DNA of 64,000 nucleotides from assembly GCF_041538045.1 (NCBI RefSeq), contig NZ_JBGOSE010000001.1, forward strand, positions 248,001 through 312,000, read 5' to 3'. Shown one piece after another: positions 17,639 to 26,642 of this stretch. This DNA is from Aliiglaciecola sp041538045. Lineage in GTDB: Bacteria; Pseudomonadota; Gammaproteobacteria; Enterobacterales; Alteromonadaceae. The notes beneath the pieces were generated by a model. It ran no database searches, was not told where the DNA came from, and was given only the letters and a program-made list of their open reading frames with translations. A program made the position numbers and the translations under genes. The first letter of the stretch is position 1, and the number at the start of each line of letters is the position of its first letter.

Positions 17639-18897
17639 TGAAAAAGTTTGTATTAAATGTTACTGCGATAGCAACTTTAGGTGCCGCTACATTGCTATCA
17701 AACTCAGCAGCAGCTCAGTCGGCACCCGTTGCTTGTGCAGATTACAAGCGTGGCACAACCAACATCGTTGGTGAGCGCGTTGGTAAAAAGATCCAGAAGG
17801 CGCTTGAAGCATATAACAACGATCTGATTGATGAAGCATTAGCAATTCTGTACGAAGTTGATGCTAAAGATGGATACGACAAAGCGTTTGCTGATAACTT
17901 TATCGGTAAGATGTTGGCTGGTCAGGATGGCAAAGGAGCTAAAGCTTTAGAGTATCTTGAAGGTTCAGTTAATCCTAAAGCGCTTAATGATTCTGAGCAT
18001 GCTAATACCGTAAGACTTGTTGCTGACCTTAGTATGCAAGAAAAGGAATACGGTAAAGCAGTTAAGTACTATCAAGAGTGGATGAAGTTCACTTGTAAGG
18101 AAGATCCTGATATCTATACTCGTATGGCGCAAGCTTATTATGAGTTGAAAGAGCTTCCTAAGATGGTACCACCTTCTGATAAAGCCATTGCTTTATATGA
18201 AAAACCTAATAAAAACCCGTATGTTTTAAAGTTACAATCATTTTACGAACGTAAAATGTATCCGGAAACTGTTGCTGTTGCTGAAGAGCTAGTGCGTATA
18301 TTTCCTGATAATAAACAGTGGTGGTCACAATTAGGATTTTTCTACATGTTAGTAGAGGACTATAAAAAGGCTCTCTCTACATTTGAAATTGCATATAATC
18401 AGGGTTATCTGTCTAAGAAGTCTGAAATAAAAGCGTTGTCTCAACTTTACGCGACTAATGAAATTCCATATAGAGCAGCAGTGCTTTTGGAAAAGCATAT
18501 GAAGTCGGGTTTGATAGAAGAATCTGTTCAGACTTTATCGAGTCTTGCTAATTCTTATCATCAAGCTAGAGAGTATAAGACAGCTGCTAGTTATTACGAA
18601 AAGGCCGCTAAGGTAGAAAACGATGCTGACTTATATCGTAAGCAAGGTATTTTATTATTAGCTGCTGAAGATTACAAAGGTTCTATAAATGCTTTACAGA
18701 AAGCGTTAGATAACGGAGCAGATCAAACTGGCCGTATTCATATCGCAATGATGGAAGCAAATATTTATACTGGTAACTTCCGTCAAGCAATGGTTCATGT
18801 TCGTGCCGCGAAGAAAGACAAAAACGTTGCACGTACTGCGAGAGCTTGGGAACCCTATATCAAAGAAAAAGCAAAAAATCGCGGTATTAAAGTCTAG
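17638..18897 (+). CDS. periplasmic TPR protein of the TonB2 operon
   Basis: Last gene of the six-gene operon, translationally coupled to tonB2. The 419 residues have a signal peptide (about 1-26, ending AAAQ) and about eight tetratricopeptide-like repeats, including YGKAVKYYQEWMKF, PDIYTRMAQAYYELKELPKM, WWSQLGFFYMLVEDYKKALS and AASYYEKAAKVENDADLYRK. TPR proteins are regular members of DUF3450-ttpC-exbB-exbD-tonB loci in Shewanella, Vibrio and Alteromonas. They probably scaffold protein contacts in the periplasm. The exact job here is unknown. Confidence 0.85.
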   Translation: MKKFVLNVTAIATLGAATLLSNSAAAQSAPVACADYKRGTTNIVGERVGKKIQKALEAYNNDLIDEALAILYEVDAKDGYDKAFADNFIGKMLAGQDGKGAKALEYLEGSVNPKALNDSEHANTVRLVADLSMQEKEYGKAVKYYQEWMKFTCKEDPDIYTRMAQAYYELKELPKMVPPSDKAIALYEKPNKNPYVLKLQSFYERKMYPETVAVAEELVRIFPDNKQWWSQLGFFYMLVEDYKKALSTFEIAYNQGYLSKKSEIKALSQLYATNEIPYRAAVLLEKHMKSGLIEESVQTLSSLANSYHQAREYKTAASYYEKAAKVENDADLYRKQGILLLAAEDYKGSINALQKALDNGADQTGRIHIAMMEANIYTGNFRQAMVHVRAAKKDKNVARTARAWEPYIKEKAKNRGIKV

Positions 18898-18925
18898 TTT
18901 AAACGACTTACATATCCGAATTCAT

Positions 18926-18955
18926 AAAAGGCTTCTTAATCGAAGCCTTTTTTAT
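18926..18955 (+). terminator. intrinsic terminator of the TonB2 operon
   Basis: AAAGGCTTC / GAAGCCTTT stem with loop TTAATC and a following run of T, 30 bp after the last stop. Confidence 0.9.
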
Positions 18956-19193
18956 TTCGCTTTGTTCCTTCCTGAAATACGTTTACGAATCCTGCGTGTT
19001 ATTAGGTTCCCCATTAAATATGTTTTCCCAATGTTTATTTAAAACTAAACACATTAACTTTGAGTTTGTATACCTAAGGGGAATAGGGCGTCTTTATGAA
19101 ACTTTTAGTGTGATACCTAACTTGTTATAACAAGTTTTTGTGTAGCGAGAGAGATTAGATTGGTGCTCAGACATTATTAAAATATATTAAGGA

Positions 19194-21416
19194 TTAGAGG
19201 TATTGTTCTATCAGCAGTCTTAATTGCTCATGAAGATAACTCTCAATCTGCTTTTTACCTGTAAGTTTGTACTCTCTGGATATGTACTCATAACTCTTCT
19301 TATTTACGAGCACATCATTTATGAAGTTATTAGATTGCCTTAAATGTGGCGCTAGCCTTTCAGAATTTATATTAAGGGAATCTAGCCAATGAAATATGGC
19401 AAATTCCACGCTGTATAAGGGGCGGTTTCCGGCTATAAATTGCTTTAGTAGACTCAGCCAATAGTTTTTTGTTTCCTGGCTGTTGTTTGTTTGTTGTGGG
19501 AGATTAAGCGGTAGGTTTTTTTGTACCAGTGCAATTAATTCAGGGGAGAGGGTTTTTAAGCGATAATCTTGTTGATAGTTTATTTGTTGATTACAAATTA
19601 GGCTTAAAAATTGTATTGAGCCCTTTGCTCTTGACGATAGAGGGGTGAGCATAATCGCGCTAAATTCACCACTTGAAGCATCTTGTTTAATACCAAGCTT
19701 TACCAGCTGAAAATCATTCTTAAACCAAAATCTCGCCAGTGCTTTGGTTAATCCAAATGAGCTCCCTAAGAAGTCAATATGGTTTTTTACAGCGTCTTGT
19801 TTAATCAGCTTCAGCATCGTAGAGCCAAAATGTTGATGTCTAAATTGCTGTTTGACCGCAATTCTAACAATGCGTAGGTGGCTGTCTACCATGAATTTAG
19901 GTTCACAATGGTCAAACGCTAATCGTTGTGGGATTAGGTGCCCAGGGATTCTTCTGTTGCCCTGTGCAATGTTTATGGCCAACGGCTTCAGGTATTCTCC
20001 ACCTTCTAATGCCGTAAGAGCCACGCAAATAGGGTCTAAATGCTGATCATGTATTACATGTATATGTTGGTTGGCGTCCAACATTCTGACTAAATCGTCT
20101 GGTGTAGTTTGGTAATGGGCGTCGACTAAAAGCTCAAATATTCCATGTAGCAGTGCTGGCTGCAAAATCAATTGGTGGCCATTATAGGTTTGATAACTTA
20201 TTGAGTCAGCTAAACCTTTACTGTTGTTTGTGCTCGTCAATAGTTGATTAGATCCCCCTTGAACAGAGGGCGTTTGGCTTGTTGGTTGTTGTGATAACGT
20301 GTTTTCAGTGGTGTTTTTAAGGGCCATAACCTGATGCCAAAACGCTTCAAGTGGATCATTTTCAAACCATCTTATCGGAGTATGTAACACAAATTCACGA
20401 AAGCCTGCAAAGTGAGTTTTTAAGAACGGTTTAAAGCGCAGCTCAAATCCTCTTCCGCTGCCTTCATAGCCGTGTATTGTGGTACTAAGTATAACGTTCG
20501 GATACTGTGATACTAATTGTTCCAGCACTTCTGTTGGTATAGAAGCAGCTTCATCAATGAACAACCAGTCCCCTTTAGGTTGCGATTTAATTATTTTGTC
20601 AAATGCAAGGTACTGGATTGGATTAACATGCTGATTACTACTGGCAACGTCCTCTTTTTTAGACTCAATAAATTTAGCCGCTTGATTAAATATTTGCTGA
20701 GTCATTGAGCGATGGGCGGAGGTAACTATAAATCTAGACGTAGTTGATTGGGCTAGTTGTCCTGCTGCAATGCCTAGGGCTGAAGATTTTCCTCTACCTC
20801 GGTCAGCTAGAACAACTATCTGGTTGTTTTTTTTGCCATGTACATACTTTATATATTCCACCAATTGGTATTGGTCTGCAGTCTTACAGGCTTCGTCTTG
20901 GAAACGTTGCTCGTTTACATTTACCCCTTTGACTTGAGTGAGCTTGGCGTGATGTTGTTGCCAAATTGAAACCTCAGGAAAGGATTTTATATGTTCAACT
21001 AACCAATCAATAAATGCAGAGCGCTGACTACTTTTATCGCTGGTTAAGCCTTCTACTAAACTTTGGGTTTTGGTATATGTCGACCAAGTTTCTAGATCGG
21101 GGCAAAGTAGGATCATTAACCCACTTTGGCTAACACAACCACTCATAGCCAGTAGTGCATTGCCTCTTAGTTCAGCAAAACCGTCATATATGACCCATTC
21201 AAACTCCTGACCTAAGACACTTCGATATTGTTTGCTTTGAATATTATTCAAACCCGCTATTTGACCTACACAAATGTTTGTTGAAGGCCCATTAGCAGCA
21301 AATATTTGGGTAATTGAGTCGTATACCCACTTTTGCGTACCGGATATGACTAACAATTGTCGATGGCATTTATGCCGCTTTCGTTCTGCAAGCCAAGATT
21401 TTACTTCTGTTGTCAT
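19194..21416 (-). CDS. tmcA: tRNA(Met) cytidine acetyltransferase TmcA
   Basis: Acetylates N4 of the wobble cytidine of elongator tRNA-Met, using acetyl-CoA and ATP or GTP. The 740 residues follow the family order. An N-terminal domain (DUF1726-like) comes first. The helicase-like ATPase has Walker A ADRGRGKSSALG (about residues 205-215), the Walker B-like WLFIDEAASIP and STTIHGYEGSGRGFELRF. The GNAT acetyltransferase domain follows with LRIVRIAVKQQFRHQHFGSTML. The C-terminal tRNA-binding tail completes it. It is slightly longer than E. coli TmcA (671) because of a Ser/Thr/Gln-rich insert near residue 385. Divergent from the thioesterase gene at 21487. Confidence 0.93.
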   Translation of the reverse strand: MTTEVKSWLAERKRHKCHRQLLVISGTQKWVYDSITQIFAANGPSTNICVGQIAGLNNIQSKQYRSVLGQEFEWVIYDGFAELRGNALLAMSGCVSQSGLMILLCPDLETWSTYTKTQSLVEGLTSDKSSQRSAFIDWLVEHIKSFPEVSIWQQHHAKLTQVKGVNVNEQRFQDEACKTADQYQLVEYIKYVHGKKNNQIVVLADRGRGKSSALGIAAGQLAQSTTSRFIVTSAHRSMTQQIFNQAAKFIESKKEDVASSNQHVNPIQYLAFDKIIKSQPKGDWLFIDEAASIPTEVLEQLVSQYPNVILSTTIHGYEGSGRGFELRFKPFLKTHFAGFREFVLHTPIRWFENDPLEAFWHQVMALKNTTENTLSQQPTSQTPSVQGGSNQLLTSTNNSKGLADSISYQTYNGHQLILQPALLHGIFELLVDAHYQTTPDDLVRMLDANQHIHVIHDQHLDPICVALTALEGGEYLKPLAINIAQGNRRIPGHLIPQRLAFDHCEPKFMVDSHLRIVRIAVKQQFRHQHFGSTMLKLIKQDAVKNHIDFLGSSFGLTKALARFWFKNDFQLVKLGIKQDASSGEFSAIMLTPLSSRAKGSIQFLSLICNQQINYQQDYRLKTLSPELIALVQKNLPLNLPQQTNNSQETKNYWLSLLKQFIAGNRPLYSVEFAIFHWLDSLNINSERLAPHLRQSNNFINDVLVNKKSYEYISREYKLTGKKQIESYLHEQLRLLIEQYL

Positions 21417-21486
21417 ATGCTTTTTTAGTTAAATTCTTGATATAGTTTATTTCCCCTAGTGTATTGAATAAAATTGAGGAATACGA

Positions 21487-21903
21487 ATGCGCTTTCTAAC
21501 GCGAAGATTAGTGATGCCTGGAGATTTAAATTATGCGGACTCTTTGTTTGGTGGGCGTGCTTTAGAGTGGATTGACGAAGAAGCGGCTATTTACGCAATT
21601 TGTCAGTTAGAAACCAATGTTTTGGTAACAAAACATATTGGTGAAATTACTTTTGAATCACCGGCTTTGAAAGGTGATGTTGTGGAGTTTGGCTTAGCGA
21701 CTAAAAAAGTGGGACGTACCTCCATTACCATTTCTTGTATGGTTCGAAACAAAGCCACTAAAAAAACCATCTGCATGGCAGATGATATTGTTTTTGTAAG
21801 TTTAGATCCAGCAACCAGAGAGCCAATCCCCCATGGCAAATCGATGAAAGAGCTGGAAGAACAAACGAAACAAGAATTGAGATCATTAAATTTAAACGAT
21901 TAA
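21487..21903 (+). CDS. acyl-CoA thioesterase, hotdog fold (YciA/BFIT-like)
   Basis: Hydrolyses acyl-CoA thioesters in the cytoplasm. The 138 residues form a single hotdog domain: DLNYADSLFGGRALEWIDEEAAIYA (helix with the catalytic-type Asp-Glu), LVTKHIGEITFESPALKGDVVEFG, and TSITISCMVRNKATKKTICMADDIVFV. The pattern is close to the YciA/cytosolic thioester hydrolase group. Substrate length cannot be told. Ribosome site TTGAGGA. It faces away from tmcA and ends 90 bp from the convergent yqhD. Confidence 0.88.
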   Translation: MRFLTRRLVMPGDLNYADSLFGGRALEWIDEEAAIYAICQLETNVLVTKHIGEITFESPALKGDVVEFGLATKKVGRTSITISCMVRNKATKKTICMADDIVFVSLDPATREPIPHGKSMKELEEQTKQELRSLNLND

Positions 21904-21994
21904 TTCCTTTTCATTTAATCGAAATTACAATAATGAGTTGGTTCAATGCCGCTAACGATGAGATTTTAATTCAACGTAAGCGGCATGTTTTGAT

Positions 21995-23143
21995 TTATAC
22001 GCTTGCACTTACTATATTTTTAACGTCTTCAGGGGTGATGTTTTGTCTCTCCCCAATTTTTGTCATACCCGCTTTTTCGAGCCTTGAAGCAACCTTATCA
22101 GCCACATCTGAGTCAATATTATATTCAGAAAGTGTCGTTTTTATTCCCATATCACGGAAGAATTGTTCAGTTTTTTCAATTACTAAATTAATTGCACCTT
22201 CTTCGTCATAGCGACTTAACCCCCAAACACGTTCGGCGTACTGAAGCAACTTTTCTCGTTTGTGCTCTCGTTGATATTGCATCACTCTGGGTAAAATAAT
22301 TGCCAATGTAACTGCGTGATCCAAGTTATGGAGTGCAGTTAATTCATGTCCTATCATATGAGTAGACCAATCTTGAGGAACACCTACACCAATTAAGCCA
22401 CTCAATGCTTGTGTAGCATTCCACATCAGATTGGCTCGTAAATCATACTCTTTTGAATTGAGAACTTGTGGACCAATATCAATTAGATTACTTAAAATTG
22501 ATTCCGCAAAGCGATCCTGAACACTGGCATTCACAGGGTAAGTTAGATATTGCTCAATAACATGAACAAAGGCATCGACTACGCCATTAGCTAGTTGCCG
22601 TTGTGGTAAAGAATAGGTCACTTCTGGGTCAAGTACCGCAAATTTAGGCCTGACATGTTCAGACATAAAGGACAATTTAAGGTTGTGCTGTCGCCGTGTT
22701 ACTACCGCGGCCGTGTTTGTTTCTGTACCCGTGGCTGGCAATGTTAAAATGCATCCTAGGGCAGTGGCCTGTTTAACTTTTTTCCCCTTGGCTAGAATGT
22801 CCCAAGGATCTCCCTCGTAATGTGTGGCTGCAGCAACAAACTTAGCCCCATCAATGACTGAACCGCCACCAACTGCAAGAATAAAATCCACACCTTCAGC
22901 TTTAACCATTGAAGCGGCTTTCATCAAAGTTTCATATTCAGGGTTGGGCTCTATGCCTGAAAACTCACACCAATTATGGCCCTCAAGTTGTTCAACAACC
23001 TGTTGGTAGATACCGTTATGTTTGATGCTCCCTCCACCGTATATCAACATGATTTTGGCGTCGGGTAATAAGGAAGATAACTTACTAATAGTGTCTTTTC
23101 CAAAAACAACTTTAGTAGGATTGTAGTAGATAAAGTTTTGCAT
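21995..23143 (-). CDS. yqhD: NADPH-dependent aldehyde reductase / iron-containing alcohol dehydrogenase YqhD
   Basis: Reduces short-chain aldehydes with NADPH, protecting against reactive aldehydes. The protein aligns end to end with E. coli YqhD: YGGGSIKHNGIYQQVVEQLEG, FSGIEPNPEYETLMKAA and VGGGSVIDGAKFVAAA (cofactor site). Metal ligands lie in NGVVDAFVHVIEQYL and WSTHMIGHELTALHNLDHAVTLAI. RANLMWNATQALSGLIGVGVP is also conserved. I use the ATG at 23143 rather than an in-frame TTG at 23155, since the family begins at MQNF. Single gene with its own upstream region. In E. coli the regulator is YqhC, which is not seen here. Confidence 0.92.
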   Translation of the reverse strand: MQNFIYYNPTKVVFGKDTISKLSSLLPDAKIMLIYGGGSIKHNGIYQQVVEQLEGHNWCEFSGIEPNPEYETLMKAASMVKAEGVDFILAVGGGSVIDGAKFVAAATHYEGDPWDILAKGKKVKQATALGCILTLPATGTETNTAAVVTRRQHNLKLSFMSEHVRPKFAVLDPEVTYSLPQRQLANGVVDAFVHVIEQYLTYPVNASVQDRFAESILSNLIDIGPQVLNSKEYDLRANLMWNATQALSGLIGVGVPQDWSTHMIGHELTALHNLDHAVTLAIILPRVMQYQREHKREKLLQYAERVWGLSRYDEEGAINLVIEKTEQFFRDMGIKTTLSEYNIDSDVADKVASRLEKAGMTKIGERQNITPEDVKNIVSASV

Positions 23144-23463
23144 TTTCAAATCCAAAATAAGGTTAAGAAGCTGAAAGGTTTCGATTATCTATATTGAACC
23201 ACTAAGTGAGAAATTCAAGTTGAATGTATGAATTAACTGTCATTCATATATTCAATAATTTCCCTTACTTTCAGCGTATTTTTACAAGTTTAGACTATTC
23301 AACTGGTTAACCCATGTTTCTGAAATTGGCTGACGAAAAGGGAGGCTTCTTGGTTAAAGTAGCATAGGAACAGGTGAATTCTAAAAAACACTCATTTATT
23401 CATGGAGATCCGATTGCGCCCTTGCTATCATCTGATTGTTCAAGTTAAACAATAACTTGTTAC
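23144..23463. other. divergent intergenic region, yqhD / thiamine operon
   Basis: About 320 bp holding the promoters of yqhD (minus) and of the TPP-riboswitch transcript (plus). TTGCTA at 23425 and TTAAAC 17 bp later are a possible but poor promoter pair for the latter. No gene is seen. Confidence 0.45.
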
Positions 23464-23548
23464 ACCAAGGGGTGCTCGTTGCTGAGATTCAAACTGTTGA
23501 AAACCCTTATACCTGATCCGGATAATACCGGCGTAGGAATGGTCATCA
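23464..23548 (+). promoter_or_regulatory. TPP (thiamine pyrophosphate) riboswitch
   Basis: The THI element is clear: GGGGTGCTCG, then GCTGAGA (the hallmark of helix P2/J3-2), a variable P3 arm, ACCC, then ACCTGATCCGGATAATACCGG and CGTAGGAATGG. It lies 69 bp before the receptor start and controls the thiamine uptake operon. Downstream, a hairpin covers the ribosome site, so control is probably at translation initiation (separate entry). Confidence 0.97.
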
Positions 23549-23584
23549 AGAATTTTTTAAAGCTTTCCATTTACTGCCGAAATA

Positions 23585-23614
23585 CCGGATCTTTTCATTA
23601 ATTAGAAGAGATCC
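23585..23614 (+). promoter_or_regulatory. Shine-Dalgarno sequestering hairpin of the TPP riboswitch
   Basis: GGATCTTTTC (23587-23596) pairs with GAAGAGATCC (23605-23614) around an 8-base loop, burying the ribosome site just before the ATG at 23617. The 5' arm begins inside CCGGATC (23585-23591). This is perfectly complementary to GATCCGG (23515-23521) in the aptamer, giving a ready alternative pairing when no TPP is bound. Confidence 0.72.
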
Positions 23615-23616
23615 AA

Positions 23617-25680
23617 ATGAAATTGAAATTTCCTGTACTTTACACTACTTTTTTATGCGCTATCCCCTCATTAGCCTTGTCTGCTGAAAGTCTAGAAGTG
23701 ATTACTGTTACGTCTGATTTTAGAGAAAACGATATTCAAAATGTAACCGCCAGTGTGAGTGTTATATCTGAAGATATCATCGAAAAACGTAACGCATTTC
23801 ATCTTGAAGATATTTTAGGTATGGGCGCGAATATAAATTTTAGTAGTGGGGCTTCTAGAGGACGCTTTATTCAAATCCGAGGTATTGGTGAGCGCAGTCA
23901 GTATTCTGAACCAAATAACCCATCAGTGGGGTTACTGGTTGATGATTTCGATTTTTCTGGGTTTGCAGGTTTAGGCACTTTGTTTGATGTTGAACAAGTC
24001 GAAATCTTGCGTGGACCGCAAGCCACTGAGTTTGGCGCGGCAGGTATGGCTGGAACCATTAAAATAAAAACCACTGAAGCTGATGATCAGCAACAAACCA
24101 AATTTCTAGCTACTGTTGCTCAGCAAGGTACTTGGAATGTTGGTGCCGCTTACGGAAATCAAATTAACGATAAGCTGTTTTATCGTGTTGCTATTAATCA
24201 GTTTAAAAGTGACGGCTTTATCTATAATCAATTTCTTGATAGGGATGATACCGATAATCTTGATGAATTAACTGCTCGATTGAAGTTGAAATATTTAGCG
24301 ACTGAAAATACAACAATAGATTTTAATTATCAGTATTTTGATATTGATAACGGCTACGATGCTTTTTCACTTGATAATGACGGGATCACCCGTTCAGATG
24401 AACCCGGTGTTGATACCCAAGAAACTCATGCGTTTGGTATGAAAGCGAAAATTGAGTTTTCCCAATCCACTCTAATTGGTTCGTTAAATCACACCACATC
24501 TGATTCTGTGTATGGCTATGACGAAGATTGGACTTATGTGGGCTTTCACCCGTGGGAATATAGTTCAACGGATTACTACTTTCGCGAAAGAGACTTAACC
24601 AGCGTTGATTTGCGAGTGGTATCAAATGATAAGGGCTTGATTTTTGATAACACAACACAGTGGTTAGTCGGCTTCTTCGGCCGAGATATTGACGAAAACA
24701 CCCGCAGAAATTACACCTATGCTGAACAAGATTTTAGCAGCCAATACGACCCCATTAATCTAGGCATTTACGGGCAAACTGATACTCAGTTTAACGAGAA
24801 TCTAAGTTTGAGCTTAGGCCTTAGAGCTGACCGTTTTAAAATGGATTATGTCAATAATGAGGGGTATGTGGAGCAACAAACCGACACCATGGTAGGCGGT
24901 AAAGTTGTACTTAAATATTCTATAAATCAAGCTTCTGTGTATTCGAGTGTGTCTAGAGGGTATAAAGCTGGCGGATTTAATCCTGATCAAAGAGTCACCG
25001 AGGAAAGTCGTTTATTTGCTCCTGAATATAATTGGAACTACGAAATTGGTATAAAAGGGCAAGCATTCGAAGATCAACTTTTTGTGCGGGTAGCGCTTTT
25101 CTACATGGATAGAGAGGATACACAGGTTAGCGATTACGACGTACAAATAAGTGAAGAAGGAATACCGAGTTTTATCGATATTATTGGTAATGCTGACGTA
25201 GGCACAAACAAAGGGGTAGAAGTGGAGCTTGATTGGCAAGTATCGGACTCCATCAACCTTAGTGCAAATTATGGATACCTAGATGCTTATTTTGGTGGTT
25301 ACACCCAAGCCGATGGCACCTATATTGATAAACAATGGCAAGCTCAAGCACCAAAAAATTCATTTAACCTAGCAGCGTTAGGCTATATATCCCAAAATTT
25401 AAGTGTGCGTATAGAAGCAGATGGAAAAGATAATTATCGTTTTTCAGATGGACATGATGTGGAGTCTCCTTTTACGGTCTTAGTCAATGCCCAACTGCGT
25501 CTAGATTGGCAAGACTGGACGTTTTCAGTATGGGGTAAAAATATACTGGACCGTGAACACTATGTTCGTGGTTTTGGCGGGTTTAGTAATGATCCAAGAG
25601 ACGAATATGCGACACCTGAACCTTACTTACAGCTTGGTGATGGTCGCCAATTTGGACTGACTGCAAGTTTACGTTATTAA
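23617..25680 (+). CDS. TonB-dependent receptor for thiamine (TPP-riboswitch controlled)
   Basis: Predicted outer-membrane transporter for thiamine or a derivative. The 687 residues show a signal peptide (1-22, ending ALSA), a TonB box LEVITVTSDF (about 25-34), and a plug with IQIRGIGERSQYSEPNNPSVG and EVEQVEILRGP-type sequence (VEQVEILRGPQATEFGAAGM). The barrel ends with GLTASLRY. The substrate call comes from context: an upstream TPP riboswitch and downstream thiamine-binding, PnuT-like and kinase genes. This corresponds to the omr1-type receptors predicted in Alteromonadales. The N-terminal region also resembles siderophore receptors, so sequence alone would not give the ligand. Confidence 0.88.
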   Translation: MKLKFPVLYTTFLCAIPSLALSAESLEVITVTSDFRENDIQNVTASVSVISEDIIEKRNAFHLEDILGMGANINFSSGASRGRFIQIRGIGERSQYSEPNNPSVGLLVDDFDFSGFAGLGTLFDVEQVEILRGPQATEFGAAGMAGTIKIKTTEADDQQQTKFLATVAQQGTWNVGAAYGNQINDKLFYRVAINQFKSDGFIYNQFLDRDDTDNLDELTARLKLKYLATENTTIDFNYQYFDIDNGYDAFSLDNDGITRSDEPGVDTQETHAFGMKAKIEFSQSTLIGSLNHTTSDSVYGYDEDWTYVGFHPWEYSSTDYYFRERDLTSVDLRVVSNDKGLIFDNTTQWLVGFFGRDIDENTRRNYTYAEQDFSSQYDPINLGIYGQTDTQFNENLSLSLGLRADRFKMDYVNNEGYVEQQTDTMVGGKVVLKYSINQASVYSSVSRGYKAGGFNPDQRVTEESRLFAPEYNWNYEIGIKGQAFEDQLFVRVALFYMDREDTQVSDYDVQISEEGIPSFIDIIGNADVGTNKGVEVELDWQVSDSINLSANYGYLDAYFGGYTQADGTYIDKQWQAQAPKNSFNLAALGYISQNLSVRIEADGKDNYRFSDGHDVESPFTVLVNAQLRLDWQDWTFSVWGKNILDREHYVRGFGGFSNDPRDEYATPEPYLQLGDGRQFGLTASLRY

Positions 25681-25698
25681 TTATATTGGACGCTTATT

Positions 25699-25956
25699 AT
25701 GAAATCCGTAGTCGAAATCTCGTTATACCCACTTAACCAAAAATACTTAGCTCCGATTCAAGATTTTATTGATCGTCTTAACAGTTACCCCCAGTTAACT
25801 ACGTCAACTAGCGACACTAGTACCATAGTGCGCGGAGACATGACGGAGTTAATGGGTATTTTGAATACTGAAATGCAAAAGACTTATACGGAAGTGGGCC
25901 AAGCTATTTTTGTTTGCAAGTTCCTAAATGGTGATGCCATGGGTGAATCTAACTAA
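25699..25956 (+). CDS. small thiamine-binding protein (YkoF/MTH1187-like)
   Basis: An 85-residue cytoplasmic protein resembling the thiamine-binding/DUF77 family (PF01910), a ferredoxin-like fold that binds thiamine in YkoF. The visible pattern is VEISLYPLNQKYLAPIQDFI at the N-terminus, then TIVRGDMTELMGILNTEM and AIFVCKF. It is 18 bp after the receptor and its stop overlaps the start of the permease gene (TAATG). It may buffer or hand over incoming thiamine, which is inference. Confidence 0.78.
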   Translation: MKSVVEISLYPLNQKYLAPIQDFIDRLNSYPQLTTSTSDTSTIVRGDMTELMGILNTEMQKTYTEVGQAIFVCKFLNGDAMGESN

Positions 25957-26579
25957 TGGGCGAACTTTATGCTGTTCTGTTGGAACAGTTTCAGCAACAA
26001 TCAATGTTAGAGGTAGTGGCTGTGATGTTTTCACTGCTTTACCCTTGGTTGGCAGCTCGACAAAATATTCTATGCTGGCCAGCGGCATTAATTAGCACAA
26101 CACTTTATGTCTATATCTTTTGGGAAGTCAGTTTACCCTTTAATAGTGTTCTTAATCTGTACTATTTAATGATGGCAATTTATGGGTGGCTAAAATGGCA
26201 AAAGAAAGATCAAGATAAAGCTCTAGAGGTCTCGGTTAAACCGCTATTTGTTCACCTATGGATTGTTTCTTTATTAGTAATGGTTGGGGTAGCGTTGCCA
26301 CATCTAGTGACATTATCGTGGCAGGGAGCAGACTTATATCTAGATGCATTGGTAACCGTATTTAGTGTGTATGCCACTTACTTAATGGCCAATAAGGTGC
26401 TAGAAAACTGGCTATTCTGGATTGTTATTAACTCTTTTGCTGCTTATTTGTACTTTATTAATGGGCTGCTACTCACGGGTGTTATGTTTATTTGGTATTT
26501 TGGTTTAGCTATTTACGGTTATCTGAAGTGGCGAAAAGACTACCTCGCTGACTCCGTGGGCAAAGAGGTTTACCTATAA
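25956..26579 (+). CDS. pnuT: PnuC-family vitamin transporter, likely thiamine permease PnuT
   Basis: Inner-membrane facilitator for an unphosphorylated vitamin. The 207 residues contain about seven membrane helices with the PnuC features LYPWLAARQNILCWPAALIS, LNLYYLMMAIYGWLKWQ and, in the second half, FIWYFGLAIYGYLKWRKDY (the repeated YGxxKW). PnuC members near TPP riboswitches transport thiamine rather than nicotinamide riboside, so PnuT is the natural call. A kinase gene downstream would trap the vitamin by phosphorylation. Confidence 0.88.
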   Translation: MGELYAVLLEQFQQQSMLEVVAVMFSLLYPWLAARQNILCWPAALISTTLYVYIFWEVSLPFNSVLNLYYLMMAIYGWLKWQKKDQDKALEVSVKPLFVHLWIVSLLVMVGVALPHLVTLSWQGADLYLDALVTVFSVYATYLMANKVLENWLFWIVINSFAAYLYFINGLLLTGVMFIWYFGLAIYGYLKWRKDYLADSVGKEVYL

Positions 26580-26642
26580 AACCTAACTTGAGTCGGTTGC
26601 ATAGCAAGCGTATGCTGACATTCCTAGATTAGAGATAATATA

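Noticed and set aside
19119..19139. AACTTGTTATAACAAGTT palindrome followed by T-run between the TonB2 operon and tmcA
   Set aside because: It could be a weak terminator for tmcA's opposite strand or an operator. A stem of six A/T-rich pairs is too weak to call and a good terminator already serves the TonB2 operon.
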